64,000 nt of DNA. Origin: Hyperoodon ampullatus. Taxonomy: Eukaryota; Chordata; Mammalia; Artiodactyla; Ziphiidae. The stretch is from NCBI GenBank assembly GCA_949752795.1, contig OX457058.1, positions 36,644,587 through 36,708,586 of the forward strand. Reading direction: 5' to 3'. Below are positions 55,521-64,000 of the stretch, piece by piece. A model generated the notes under the pieces. That model ran no database searches. It worked only from the letters and a program-made list of their open reading frames with translations, and was not told where the DNA came from. The translations under genes were made by a program, and so were the position numbers. How positions within the stretch are numbered: the stretch's first letter is position 1; each line of letters opens with the position of its first letter.

Positions 55521-55739
55521 CCAGTTTAATTTATATATAAATTATTTATATATAACTTCTTATAAAATTGATCGTGATTGATGTATTAAATTTAAAAGTA
55601 TAGTTTAATCAAATAACAGTAAGAAGTTTATCAATAATTTATTTAATTTTTAAAAAGTTTCCCCTGGTTATTTCTTTAATGATCCTCTTACCACATGCTT
55701 TTAACTGTTTTTAATTGCCATCTGTATCTGAATTTTTAA

Positions 55740-56095
55740 ATCTTTTTTTTTTCCTAATCCAACTTTATTCCCTGAATCTACACTCTTGTTTTCATCCTAC
55801 ACTAACATTTCTATCTGGATGTTGACCAGGCACTTGAAACTCCACCTAATAAAAGTAAAATTCATCTCCTTTTCCCAAAAACCTGTTCTTCCTTCTATTT
55901 CTGTGACTATCACGGCCATCTGCTCAGTTGCCAATGTTAAAAACCTAGGAGTCATTCTTGATCCCCCCTTCTGTCATAGCCAATTGGCCATAGAATTTGT
56001 TATTATCCCTCTCTCTATTCTACCCTTTTTTAGCTGTCCTCCCTGCTGTTATTCTATTTCAAGCCCTCATTTCCTGCCTGGGCTGTTGTAACAAC
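55740..56095 (-). repeat. Ancient L2-like repeat
   Basis: 'atctggatgttgaccaggc', 'aaaacctaggagtcattctt', 'gatccccccttctgtcat' resemble old L2-type sequence. The 101-codon open frame here shows no domain. Confidence 0.4.
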
Positions 56096-56540
56096 CTTTA
56101 AAAACAATGCTTTTATAACCAGAAAAAAGTTAATATATTTTCATTATATGAAATGTTGAAATCACAAGAAAAATCTAGATGAAACTAAGTCACCCATAGT
56201 TCTGGGATATAATCACTATTAACATTTTAGTCTCTTTTTTCATGTATATTATTTCTTACATAATTGAGGTAATTCTGTATGCTTATCCTTTTCTCAATCT
56301 TTTCCCCTTATCATTCTCCAGTGTCCATGTTTTTAATAACACTTTTAATAATTACCAAGTATTCACTTGTAAGTAATAGCCTGGACAACTGGTCTCCCAA
56401 TTTACCTTCTCATCTTTTCCAGTTTACTCATCAATTCAATATTTGAATGTCTTCTATGTACTCTGTAGTTTCTGAAGTGATGTTTCTTAAATGCAAATAT
56501 GATAATGATACTCCCTGCTAAAATTCTAGAGTATCTCAGA

Positions 56541-56762
56541 AGCAGTTAAGCACAGTGAGAGTGAACCTCCTTGGTTCAAATCTCACCTTTATCATTTTTT
56601 TAATTTACAACTGTAGGCCATTCTAAGCCTCAGTCTCCTTATCTATAAAGTTGGGATAATAATAGTACCTACATCATAGAGTTGTTCTGAAGATTGTTTT
56701 TAAAAAAAACTCTTAAAATTGGCACTCTGTATATAATAAGTGCTCGATAAAGATGAGTCATT
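56541..56762 (+). repeat. MIR SINE
   Basis: 'gaagcagttaagcacagtga', 'taagcctcagtctccttatc', 'gggataataatagtacctac', 'ataataagtgctcgataaag'. Nearly the full MIR. Confidence 0.8.
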
Positions 56763-56784
56763 CACCCAGAACAACTCAGCTTTT

Positions 56785-56988
56785 TTTTTTTTTTTTGCGG
56801 TACGCAGGCCTCTCACCGTTGTAGCCTCTCCCGTTGCGGAGCACAGGCTCCAGACGCGCAGGCTCAACGGCTATGGCTCACGGGCCTAGCCGCTCCGCGG
56901 CATGTGGGATCCTCCTGGACCAGGGCTCGAACCCGTGTCCCCTGCACCGGCAGGTGGACTCCCAACCACTGCGCCACCAGGGAAGCCC
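56785..56988 (-). mobile_element. CHR SINE, class C, antisense
   Basis: Poly-T, gcggtacgcaggcctctcac, and the reverse head ccaccagggaagccc. TSD acaactcagctttt lies at 56771-56784 and 56989-57002. Confidence 0.95.
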
Positions 56989-57242
56989 ACAACTCAGCTT
57001 TTATCTGTTTCATTTATATCATTTTCAAGCAAGGTTTTATTTGAACAAAGGATGTCACTGATTTTTAAAAAAGAGCCAAAATAAAAACTTGAAAATTTCA
57101 TGTCTAGAATACCTTCTGTAATATTTTCACCAAACACATGTTCTATCTTTTGTCTGAACACCTTCTGAGAAAGGGAACTCATTGCCCCAAGAGGAACCTA
57201 AACAAAACTTTTAAGGATAAACATGTACTGAAAATCCATATT

Positions 57243-57425
57243 TCTAGTGGTTCCTGAATTTTGCTTGTATTAGAATCACTTGGGATCTTTACAGAATACT
57301 GATGCCTGCTGCTTCTCTCATCCACAGGCATTCTGATTTAAGTGGTTTGAGATATGACCTGAGCATGGGGATTTTTAAGTTTCCCAGGTGATTCTTGTGT
57401 GCACCAAAGTTTCGGAACCACCGCC
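57243..57425 (+). mobile_element. MER5A-type hAT (Charlie) DNA element
   Basis: 'tagtggttcctgaattttgc', 'attagaatcacttgggatc', 'gcatggggatttttaag', 'tttcccaggtgattcttgtg', and the complement end 'gtttcggaaccacc' fit MER5A across its length with matching inverted ends. Confidence 0.75.
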
Positions 57426-57790
57426 ATATTCCCTTATGTATGTAGAGGGACCAGAGTCTTCAAACAGAAGTGTTTGGACTTTGTCATTTTTGCTGTATTG
57501 AATTTTATTCCTTGTCTTCTATTTTTTCTTATTAAATTTATTGTTAATGAAAACTGGAGCTTGAGTTTCTGAAAACAATACTGATGGGCTACTTCTTTAT
57601 AGAAAGAAAAGTTTCATTAATTAGTGCAGATATCTTAGGACCTTTGAAGAACTTGGTATAAGGTAGAACAGGTGAAAAGTAAGAAGACACTAGAAGTTTG
57701 TCATCAGTAATTACCATGGAATTGAATTCTTTGCTTGTTTCTGAAATTCTTAGGCAAAAATCTCTGCTCTTGTTCTTGGTTTTATTTCTT

Positions 57791-58007
57791 TTTTTTTTTT
57801 TTTTTTTTTTTTTTTGCGGTACGCGGGCCTCTCACTGCTGTGGCCTCTCCCGTTGCGGAGCACAGGCTCCGGACGCGCAGGCTCAGCGGCCATGGCTCAC
57901 GGGCCCAGCCGCTCTGCGGCATGTGGGATCTTCCCGGACCGGGGCACGAACCCGTGTCCCCTGCATCGGCAGGCAGACTCTCAACCACTGCGCCACCAGG
58001 GAAGCCC
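57791..58007 (-). mobile_element. CHR SINE, class C, antisense
   Basis: About 25 T, gcggtacgcgggcctctcac, and the reverse head ccaccagggaagccc. TSD ggttttatttctt / ggttttgtttctt flanks it. Confidence 0.95.
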
Positions 58008-58566
58008 GGTTTTGTTTCTTGTTTCTCTTTTTTAAATAGATAAATTGATATCACAAGCATTATTTCTGTCGCTGACTGTTCTTTGACTTGATGAGCTGTT
58101 TTTCCTTCTTGTTGGGTTGAAACCATAAGGTCATCTTGGTCTGTATCTTTATAAATGTCAGGAAAAGATGATCCAGTTCTCATCTGAATATCTTTAGCAT
58201 TTTCAGATGAGGTGAGAATAAGGACAGTGATTATAAAGTTCACTCTTTTATATTCTGTTTGTCACTTGAAATTTTAAAAGGTTAAAGAATTAGTAACATT
58301 GCCCTTTTCAAAATTTAAGCTCCTTTCCATAGTAATGGTTGAAATGGAACTAGTTAATGAAGGCTATTAACTAAAGGAAACCTTTAGTATAACTAGTCTG
58401 AGGAAACCATATTTGGAAGACAATACACATTTTATGTTGATACATTTGTTAAGATATTAAGTATATTCCAAAGGTGATACTTCTAATTGTTTGTTGCATA
58501 TCTAACTTTGAAAGTAAATTTAATCTCAGGCTTTCTTTTGCTATTATATTCTTCTTTCCCTCCCAG

Positions 58567-58716
58567 TGGCAGCATGGAACCTGCATTTCATAGAGGAGAT
58601 CTTCTCTTTCTAACAAATCGAGTTGAAGATCCCATACGAGTGGGAGAAATTGTTGTTTTTAGGATAGAAGGAAGAGAGATTCCTATAGTTCACCGAGTCT
58701 TGAAGATTCATGAAAA
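58567..58716 (+). CDS. SEC11A: SEC11A exon 3 (catalytic Ser and His)
   Basis: Encodes the end of Ser54 to Lys104: [20 protein letters not shown], then [20 protein letters not shown] and [10 protein letters not shown]. Counting from exon 1, the nucleophile Ser (in SGSMEP) is residue 56 and the conserved His (in VHR) is residue 96, as expected for the Ser-His-Asp machinery of eukaryotic signal peptidase; the Asp lies in a later exon outside the window. The 150-nt exon follows ccctcccag and precedes gtatgt, ending in phase 2 within the Lys104 codon. The frame is intact. The family length is about 179 residues, so some 75 C-terminal residues are missing because the window ends. Confidence 0.96.
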
Positions 58717-60137
58717 GTATGTGCAAACTATATCTTCTCTATTTTAAAACATTTTTATGTTTTAGTGTTTGCAGCATTTAATTTTGAGAGCCTAAAGATT
58801 AAGAAAGGGTGGGGAACTCCTAGGTCCTTCTTCCAGTCCATTTTTATGAATGTCTGAAGGCTTGGTGAATATTTGTAAGACTAAATACTTATTTAGTAAT
58901 TCATTTTTCCCTGAAGGCTTTTCTGGAGGGTTTTCTTGGTTCCCTTCCACTTCCCAACCAGATCAGTAACCCTGTCTGTATATAGCCCCAGAAAAAACAT
59001 GACGCAAAGGTTGATCCCAAATAGAATCTTCCGATATAATGGATGAGGTAGCCCTAACCTTTCAAAAACAAACCTTTAAGGCAATCTCACAGATATTTTA
59101 AATAAGAATAAATTTGTCAACTTTTTCAAATTCCAAAGAAAATTTCTGAAATCTAGGTCATTCTTGTAAATATAGACTCTTGCGTTTTAGAATTGAAAAA
59201 GATATATGTAAAACCTTGAGAATCCCCTGGTGTGGAAGAGGGACATAACAATGAGCAAAAAATGTCACCTCTCTGGGTCTCAGTTTCCCTGTCTGTAGTA
59301 GAAAGAGGTTCAGGAAGATGAACTATAAGATCTCTGGGTTCAGTATTTTAAGATAACTTCAAATGGAGTATAATCTGTAAAAATTTTGGATCCCTGTGTT
59401 GTACACCTGAAAACTAATATAATATTGTAAATCAACTATACCTCAATAAAAAATAATAATAAAGTATGCAGGAACAAAAAAAGATCTCTGGGCTCTAAGC
59501 CTATGCTTCCCTGTGCGGCTACATATTCCTCACCCCCTCCATTCCAAGTCTGTAATATTTCTCGTTAAGGAAAACTTGCAGAAGGAGGGAAAGAAAGAAA
59601 TGAAGGAAAAGGGAGTGTCCTGGAGGACATACAGAGGGAAGTAAAACAGTGGGAGTGATGTAGGTTCTTGAGTATGAGGAAGCCCTAAATAGATACTACC
59701 TCGTGCTTACCACCCTCTCAAGTAGTTTACATTCACCACTTCCAGAAGAGGGAACTGTCAACTGTTGGTTTTTGAAAAATCCCTGTAAACATTCTAGCTT
59801 AGAAGAGTTCTTTCTTCACTGATAAAATAAAGATCTTACTGCTCTTTTTTTTCCATACTTCAGTATATTGGAAGATTATAATTTTTATATTGCATTCTAT
59901 TAGTGACTAGGAAGGAATAACTTAGTTTTTTTTAATTTTACTTATATTTATTGTGAAGGTTTATTCAGTACAGGTAGTGTTTTCCACATTCTCAAAGTAT
60001 ATTTGTGTTGTTTGTTCTCAGCACTGCCTGTTGTGAACAAATCAAAACAACTTTCCCCTGAATTTATCAAAAAAAAATCATGCCCTGCTTTGGGTAGAGC
60101 AGAAGTTGTCCATTTTTATGTGTGATCCTTTGAAATT
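58717..60137 (+). other. SEC11A intron 3, start
   Basis: The donor gtatgtgc opens intron 3, which continues past the window end. Apart from the short L1 end at 59385 nothing was recognised in this stretch. The frame continues a few codons past the donor (to TAA at 58745), so read-through would truncate the protein. Confidence 0.7.
59385..59465 (+). mobile_element. Short L1 3' end
   Basis: 'ccctgtgttgtacacctgaa', 'ttgtaaatcaactatacctc', 'aataaaaaataataataaag': a very short 5'-truncated L1. Confidence 0.75.
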
Positions 60138-60152
60138 GAGTTATTTATTTTA

Positions 60153-60159
60153 GAATAGG

Positions 60160-60205
<46 letters not shown>

Positions 60206-60546
60206 TTATTTATTTATATTTATTTTTGGCTGCGTTGGGTCTTCGTTGCTGCGCACGGGCTTTCTGTAGTTGTAGCGAGTGGGAGCTACTCTTCGTTGCG
60301 GTGCACGTGCTTCTCATTGCGGTGGCTTCTCTTGTGGAGCACCAGCTCTAGGCGCACGGGCTTCAGTAGTTGTGGCAGGTGGGCTCAGTAGTTGTGGCTC
60401 GTGGGCTCTAGAGCACAGGCTCAGTAGTTGTGCTGCACGGGCTTAGTTGCTCCATGGCCTGTGGGATCTTCCCAGACCAGGGCTCAAACCCGTGTCCCCT
60501 GCATTGGCAGGTGGATTCTTAACCAGTGTGCCACCAGGGAAGTCCC
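60153..60546 (-). mobile_element. CHR SINE, class B, antisense, with (TA)n in its tail
   Basis: A (ta)n run at 60160-60191 and (ttta)n are followed by ggctgcgttgggtcttcgtt, the body, and the reverse head ccaccagggaagtccc. The TSD (gagttatttatttta / gagttttttatttta) at 60138 and 60547 shows the (TA)n grew inside the SINE tail. Confidence 0.92.
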
Positions 60547-60561
60547 GAGTTTTTTATTTTA

Positions 60562-61077
60562 AAACAGTTATCTTGTTTCAGGACAGGTTCACTGACAGAT
60601 ATATCAATTACAGATTCCTTAAATTTAACAGAATTGTGAACATTTTAAACTGTATGGTATTTGTAATCTGACGTTATTGGTCATTTACTTTAAACATTTG
60701 AGATGCCTTCAATTAGCAGGCCTGTTTAAATAACAGATCCTATTAATCTTCTGAAGTTTCAAAATTCCTTTTTTGGGGTGGGGGTAAGACTAAAATACCT
60801 GGTTGTAATAATCATTTGATTTAATAGTATTAACATTGTTCTTAAATATGGGACCAAAGGACAACCAAAATGGATTAAGTTTTTGTAGTAAATGTGTCCT
60901 GAACGTTTTCAAGCTGGTTTTTGCACTGTTACATGTTTCTGTCATCTGAACCTTATTTTAAGAAATGAAATCCTGAGCTTTAAGAATAGAGGTAGGAAAA
61001 AAAAGGAAAAAGAATAGAGGTAGGAATTGTTCAGCTAACCTCTCTCTTGTCTCATTCTTCCTTCTCCATCTACCTTT
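60562..61077. other. Intron 3, nothing recognised; small tandem duplication
   Basis: agaatagaggtagga occurs twice at about 60983 and 61011, separated by an A/G-rich spacer. Otherwise nothing was identified. Confidence 0.5.
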
Positions 61078-61389
61078 TTTTTAATATAAAATTTTAAATT
61101 TATTTATTTATTTATTTATTTATTTTTGGCTGTGTTGGGTCTTCGTTTCTGTGCGAAGGCTTTCTCTAGTGGTGGCGAACGGGGGCTACTCTTCATCGCG
61201 GTGCGCGGGCCTCTCACTATCGCGGCCTCTCTTGTTGCGGAGCACAAGCTCCAGACGCGTAGGTTCAGTAGTTGTGGCTCACGGGCCTAGTTGCTCTGCG
61301 GCATGTGGGATCTCCCCAGACCAGGGCTCAAACCTGTGTTCCCTGCATTGGCAGGCAGATTCTCAACCACTGTGCCACCAGGGAAGCCC
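61078..61389 (-). mobile_element. CHR SINE, B-to-C intermediate form, antisense
   Basis: Same mosaic as 36673-37002: gctgtgttgggtcttcgttt at the 3' side, cgcggcctctcttgttgcgg, and the class C-like reverse head ccaccagggaagccc. Confidence 0.93.
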
Positions 61390-61412
61390 TACTCTTTTTT
61401 TAAAATAAATTT

Positions 61413-61485
61413 TATTTATTTAATTTTTTTTTTTTTTTTTTTAGCACCTGGACAGGGACTTGAACCCTGGGCCCTCAGATTAAAA
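61413..61485 (-). repeat. Degenerate tRNA-SINE-like fragment
   Basis: T-run, then agcacctggacagggacttg and aaccctgggccctcag: a weak antisense B-box and head-like stretch. It could be an older SINE remnant. Confidence 0.4.
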
Positions 61486-61750
61486 GTTCCATCTGCTTCT
61501 TATGTAACTTTGTAAATATAACATAAAACTCTTTTTTTTCATATATTGAATCTCCATCTTGTGAACATTCTTATTACATTATTATTGTTACACATGATGC
61601 TGTGTGAATTGGAAAATACAAAATTTCCTGTAATCCTAGCATCCAGAGATAAAATGTTAAGTTGGGGGTCATTCTCTTTTTGTCTTATGAACATACGTTT
61701 TCCTCCCCATGCAACACTGGGATCTGCTCAATACTACCTTTTTTTTTTTT

Positions 61751-63344
61751 TTAACATCTCTATTGGAGTATAATTGCTTTACAATGTTGTGTTAGTTTTT
61801 GCTGTATAACAAAGTAAATCACCTATATGTATACATATATCCCCATATCCCCTCCCTCTTGCACCTCCCTCCCACCCTCCCTATCCCACCCCTATAGGTG
61901 GTCACAGAGCACTGAGCTGATCTCCCTGTGCTATGCAGCTGCTTCCCCCTAGCTATCTATTTTACATTTGGTAGTGTATATATGTCAGTGCTACTCTCTC
62001 ACTTCATCCCAGCTTACCCTTCCCCATCCCTGTGCCCTCAAGTTCATTCTCTATGTCTGCATCTTTTTTCCTGTCCTGCCCCTGGATTCATCAGTGGGTT
62101 CATCAGAACCATTTTATTTTTTATTTTTTGGTTCCATACATATGGTTAGCATACGGTATTTGTTTTTCTCTTTCTGACTTACTTCACTCTGTATGACAGA
62201 CTCTTAGGTCCATCCACCTCACTACAAATAACTCAATTTTGTTTCTTTTTATGGCTGAGTAATATTCTGTTGTATATATATGCCACATCTTCTTCATCCA
62301 TTCATCTGTCGATGGACACTTAGGTTGCTTCCATGTCCTGGCTATTGTAAATAATGCTGCAATGAACATGTGGTACATGCTTCTTTTTGAATTACGGTTT
62401 TCTCAGGGTATACGCCCAGTAGTGGGATTGCTGGGTCATGTGGTAGTTCTATTTTTAGTTTTTTAAGGAACCTCCATACTATTCTCCATAGTGGCTGCAT
62501 CAGTATACATTCTCACCAACAGTGCAAGAGGGTTCCCTTTTCTCCACACCCTCTCCAGCATTTATTGTTTGCAGATTTTTTGATAATGGCAGTACTGACT
62601 GGTGTGAGGTGATACCTCATTGTAGTTTTGATTTGCATTTCTCTAATGATTAGTGATGTTGAACATCGTTTCATGTGTTTGTCGGCAGTCTGTATATCTT
62701 CTTTGGAGAAATGTCTATTTAGGTCTTCTGCCCATTTTTGGATTGGGCTGTTTGTTTTTTTGTTACTGAGCTGCATGAGCTGCTTGTACATTTTGGAGAT
62801 TAATTATTTGTCAGTTGCTTCGTTTGCAAATATTTTCTCCCATTCTGAGGGGGTTGTCTTTTTGTCTTGTTTATGGTTTCCTTTGCTGTGCAAAAGCTTT
62901 TAAGTTTCATTAGGTCCCATTTGTTTATTTTTGTTTTTATTTCCCTTACTCTAGGAGGTGAGTCAAAAAAGAACTTGCTGTGATTTATGTCATAGCGTGT
63001 TCTGCCTATGTTTTCCTCTAAGAGTTTTATTTATGGGACTCTCTGCACTTCCTGGACTTGATTGACTATTTCCTCTCCCATGTTAGGGAAGTTTTCAACT
63101 ATAATCTCTTCAAATATTTTCTCAGACCCTTTCTTTTTCTCTTCTTCTTCTGGGACCCCTATAATTTGAATGTTGGTGCAATTAATGTTGTCCAAGAGGT
63201 CTCTGAGACTGTCCTCAATTCTTTTCATTCTTTTTTCTTTATTCTGCTCTGTGGTAGTTATTTCCACTAGTTTATCTTCCAGGTCACTTGTCTGTTCTTC
63301 TGCCTCAGTTATTCTGCTATTGATTCCTTCTAGAGAATTTTTGT
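61751..63344 (-). mobile_element. L1, antisense, internally deleted
   Basis: Read on the minus strand: an ORF1 fragment (63344 to about 63031, with GVPEEEEKKKGSEK), then directly ORF2 C-terminal sequence (63030 onward: 'aaactcttagaggaaaacat'), then the ORF2 end and 3'UTR down to a poly-T at 61739-61752. About 4 kb between ORF1 and the ORF2 end is missing relative to the L1 at 43122. Confidence 0.88.
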
Positions 63345-63558
63345 GTGTGTGTGTGTGTATGTGTGTGTGGTACGCGGGCCTCTCACTGTTGTGGACTCTC
63401 CCGTTGCGCAGCACAGGCTCCGGACGCGCAGGCTCAGCGGCCATGGCTCACTGGCCCAGCCGCTCTGCAGCATGTGGGATCTTCCCGGACTGGGGCACGA
63501 ACCCGTGTCCCCTGCATCAGCAGGCGGACTCTCAACCACTGCGCCACCAGGGAAGCCC
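63345..63558 (-). mobile_element. CHR SINE, class C, antisense, with (CA)n tail
   Basis: A (tg)n microsatellite (63344-63369) stands where the poly-T should be, then gtacgcgggcctctcactgt to the reverse head ccaccagggaagccc. It abuts the L1 ORF1 fragment. Confidence 0.93.
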
Positions 63559-63839
63559 TTGAGTTAATTTTTTAAGATAGTCTTTATCAACTGTAAAATG
63601 CACTTTGCTTTCAGTTAAATTTTAAGATTACTAGAAGCCTCATGGTTCTTTAGTAGAATTAAATTAATAATTATCTGATTGAGTAGAATGATGTTTCTAT
63701 AGACCCTGGCTTGTAAAAGTAGTGCATGTTTGCTGGAGAAAAAAAATGAGAAGCTAAAAGTCAGCTAAAAAAAAAGCCATAGATAGCTGCTGTTTACACC
63801 TTGGTCTATCATTTTAGACCTTGTTTAATATTTTTTTTT
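63559..63839. other. Intron 3, nothing recognised
   Basis: No exon or firm repeat seen. Confidence 0.45.
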
Positions 63840-64000
63840 TTACTTTTTTTTTCATATGGAGAATTTCTAACATGCACAGAAGTAGACAAAACAGTATAAT
63901 AAACCTCCATGTACCAGCCACCTAGTTCCAATAATTATTAATCTATAGCCAGTTCTGCCTACATTACCACCTCTTCCCCTTCTCCTGCCTGTATTATTTT
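63840..64000 (-). mobile_element. Old LINE (L1M-type) fragment, antisense, cut by the window end
   Basis: 'catatggagaatttctaaca', 'aacctccatgtaccagccac', 'taatctatagccagttctgc' resemble the same old LINE class as 51930-52350. Confidence 0.5.

Larger units (their letters stand above)
53569..58566 (+). other. SEC11A intron 2 (4,998 nt)
   Basis: It starts gtaaca and ends with a long pyrimidine tract and ccctcccag. It contains MIR pieces, two class C SINEs, one class A SINE, an MER5A-type element and an L2-like piece (55740-56095). The stretches 53569-54560, 54700-55380, 56100-56540 and 57426-57785 show no recognised feature. Confidence 0.85.

Noticed and set aside
53459..58716. SEC11C, or a SEC11 retrocopy
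   Set aside because: The exon 1 N-terminus and residues such as MVITG fit SEC11A, not SEC11C. Large introns with proper splice sites exclude a retrocopy.

Overview
The window is mammalian nuclear DNA, almost certainly from a cetacean. It is saturated (about 47 copies) with the tRNA-Glu-derived CHR-type SINEs of whales and dolphins, and also holds artiodactyl-style L1s plus old MIR, L2, MLT1, MER5A and Tigger-type repeats. Introns, CpG-island promoter and poly-A-tailed retrocopies all fit. Suborder cannot be settled by eye.

Size classes used in the SINE entries: class A, about 110-125 nt, CHR-1-like, head gggacttccctggtggtcc; class B, about 300-390 nt, CHR-2-like, with repeated 'cacaactactgagcc' units; class C, about 205 nt, deletion form with head ggcttccctggtggcgcag and ending gtaccgc plus A-tail; class D, with repeated 'gcatgtgggatct' units. 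Coordinates are to within a few bases, because A-tails and target-site duplications (TSDs) blur the ends.

Layout. 1-470: RPL23A processed pseudogene. 470-23,930: intergenic repeats (SINEs, L1 pieces, L2/MIR, an MLT1 LTR at 17.4-18.1 kb, a Tigger-like transposon at 23.05-23.64 kb). 23,930-24,760: CpG island and promoter. 24,484-24,534, 53,459-53,568 and 58,567-58,716: exons 1-3 of SEC11A, catalytic subunit of the ER signal peptidase complex, + strand, encoding residues 1-104 of about 179 (remaining exons lie beyond the window). Intron 1 is about 28.9 kb and holds an antisense endogenous-retrovirus pol relic (32.3-34.15 kb), a mosaic of antisense L1 (37-40.5 kb), an inverted SINE pair (41.27-41.71 kb) and a full-length but dead sense-strand L1 (43.12-50.16 kb). 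Intron 2 is about 5.0 kb; intron 3 runs off the end and holds an internally deleted antisense L1.

Only one working protein gene is visible. The most interesting observations are structural: (1) a near-identical inverted SINE pair whose target-site duplications are swapped between the two copies, the signature of a SINE-mediated micro-inversion; (2) a full-length L1, flanked by one perfect 13-nt TSD, that carries two tandem ORF1 copies of different lineages; (3) an L1 5'UTR segment that looks like a fossil antisense tRNA-SINE; (4) a 40-nt exact local templated duplication. I saw no evidence of a novel protein system.
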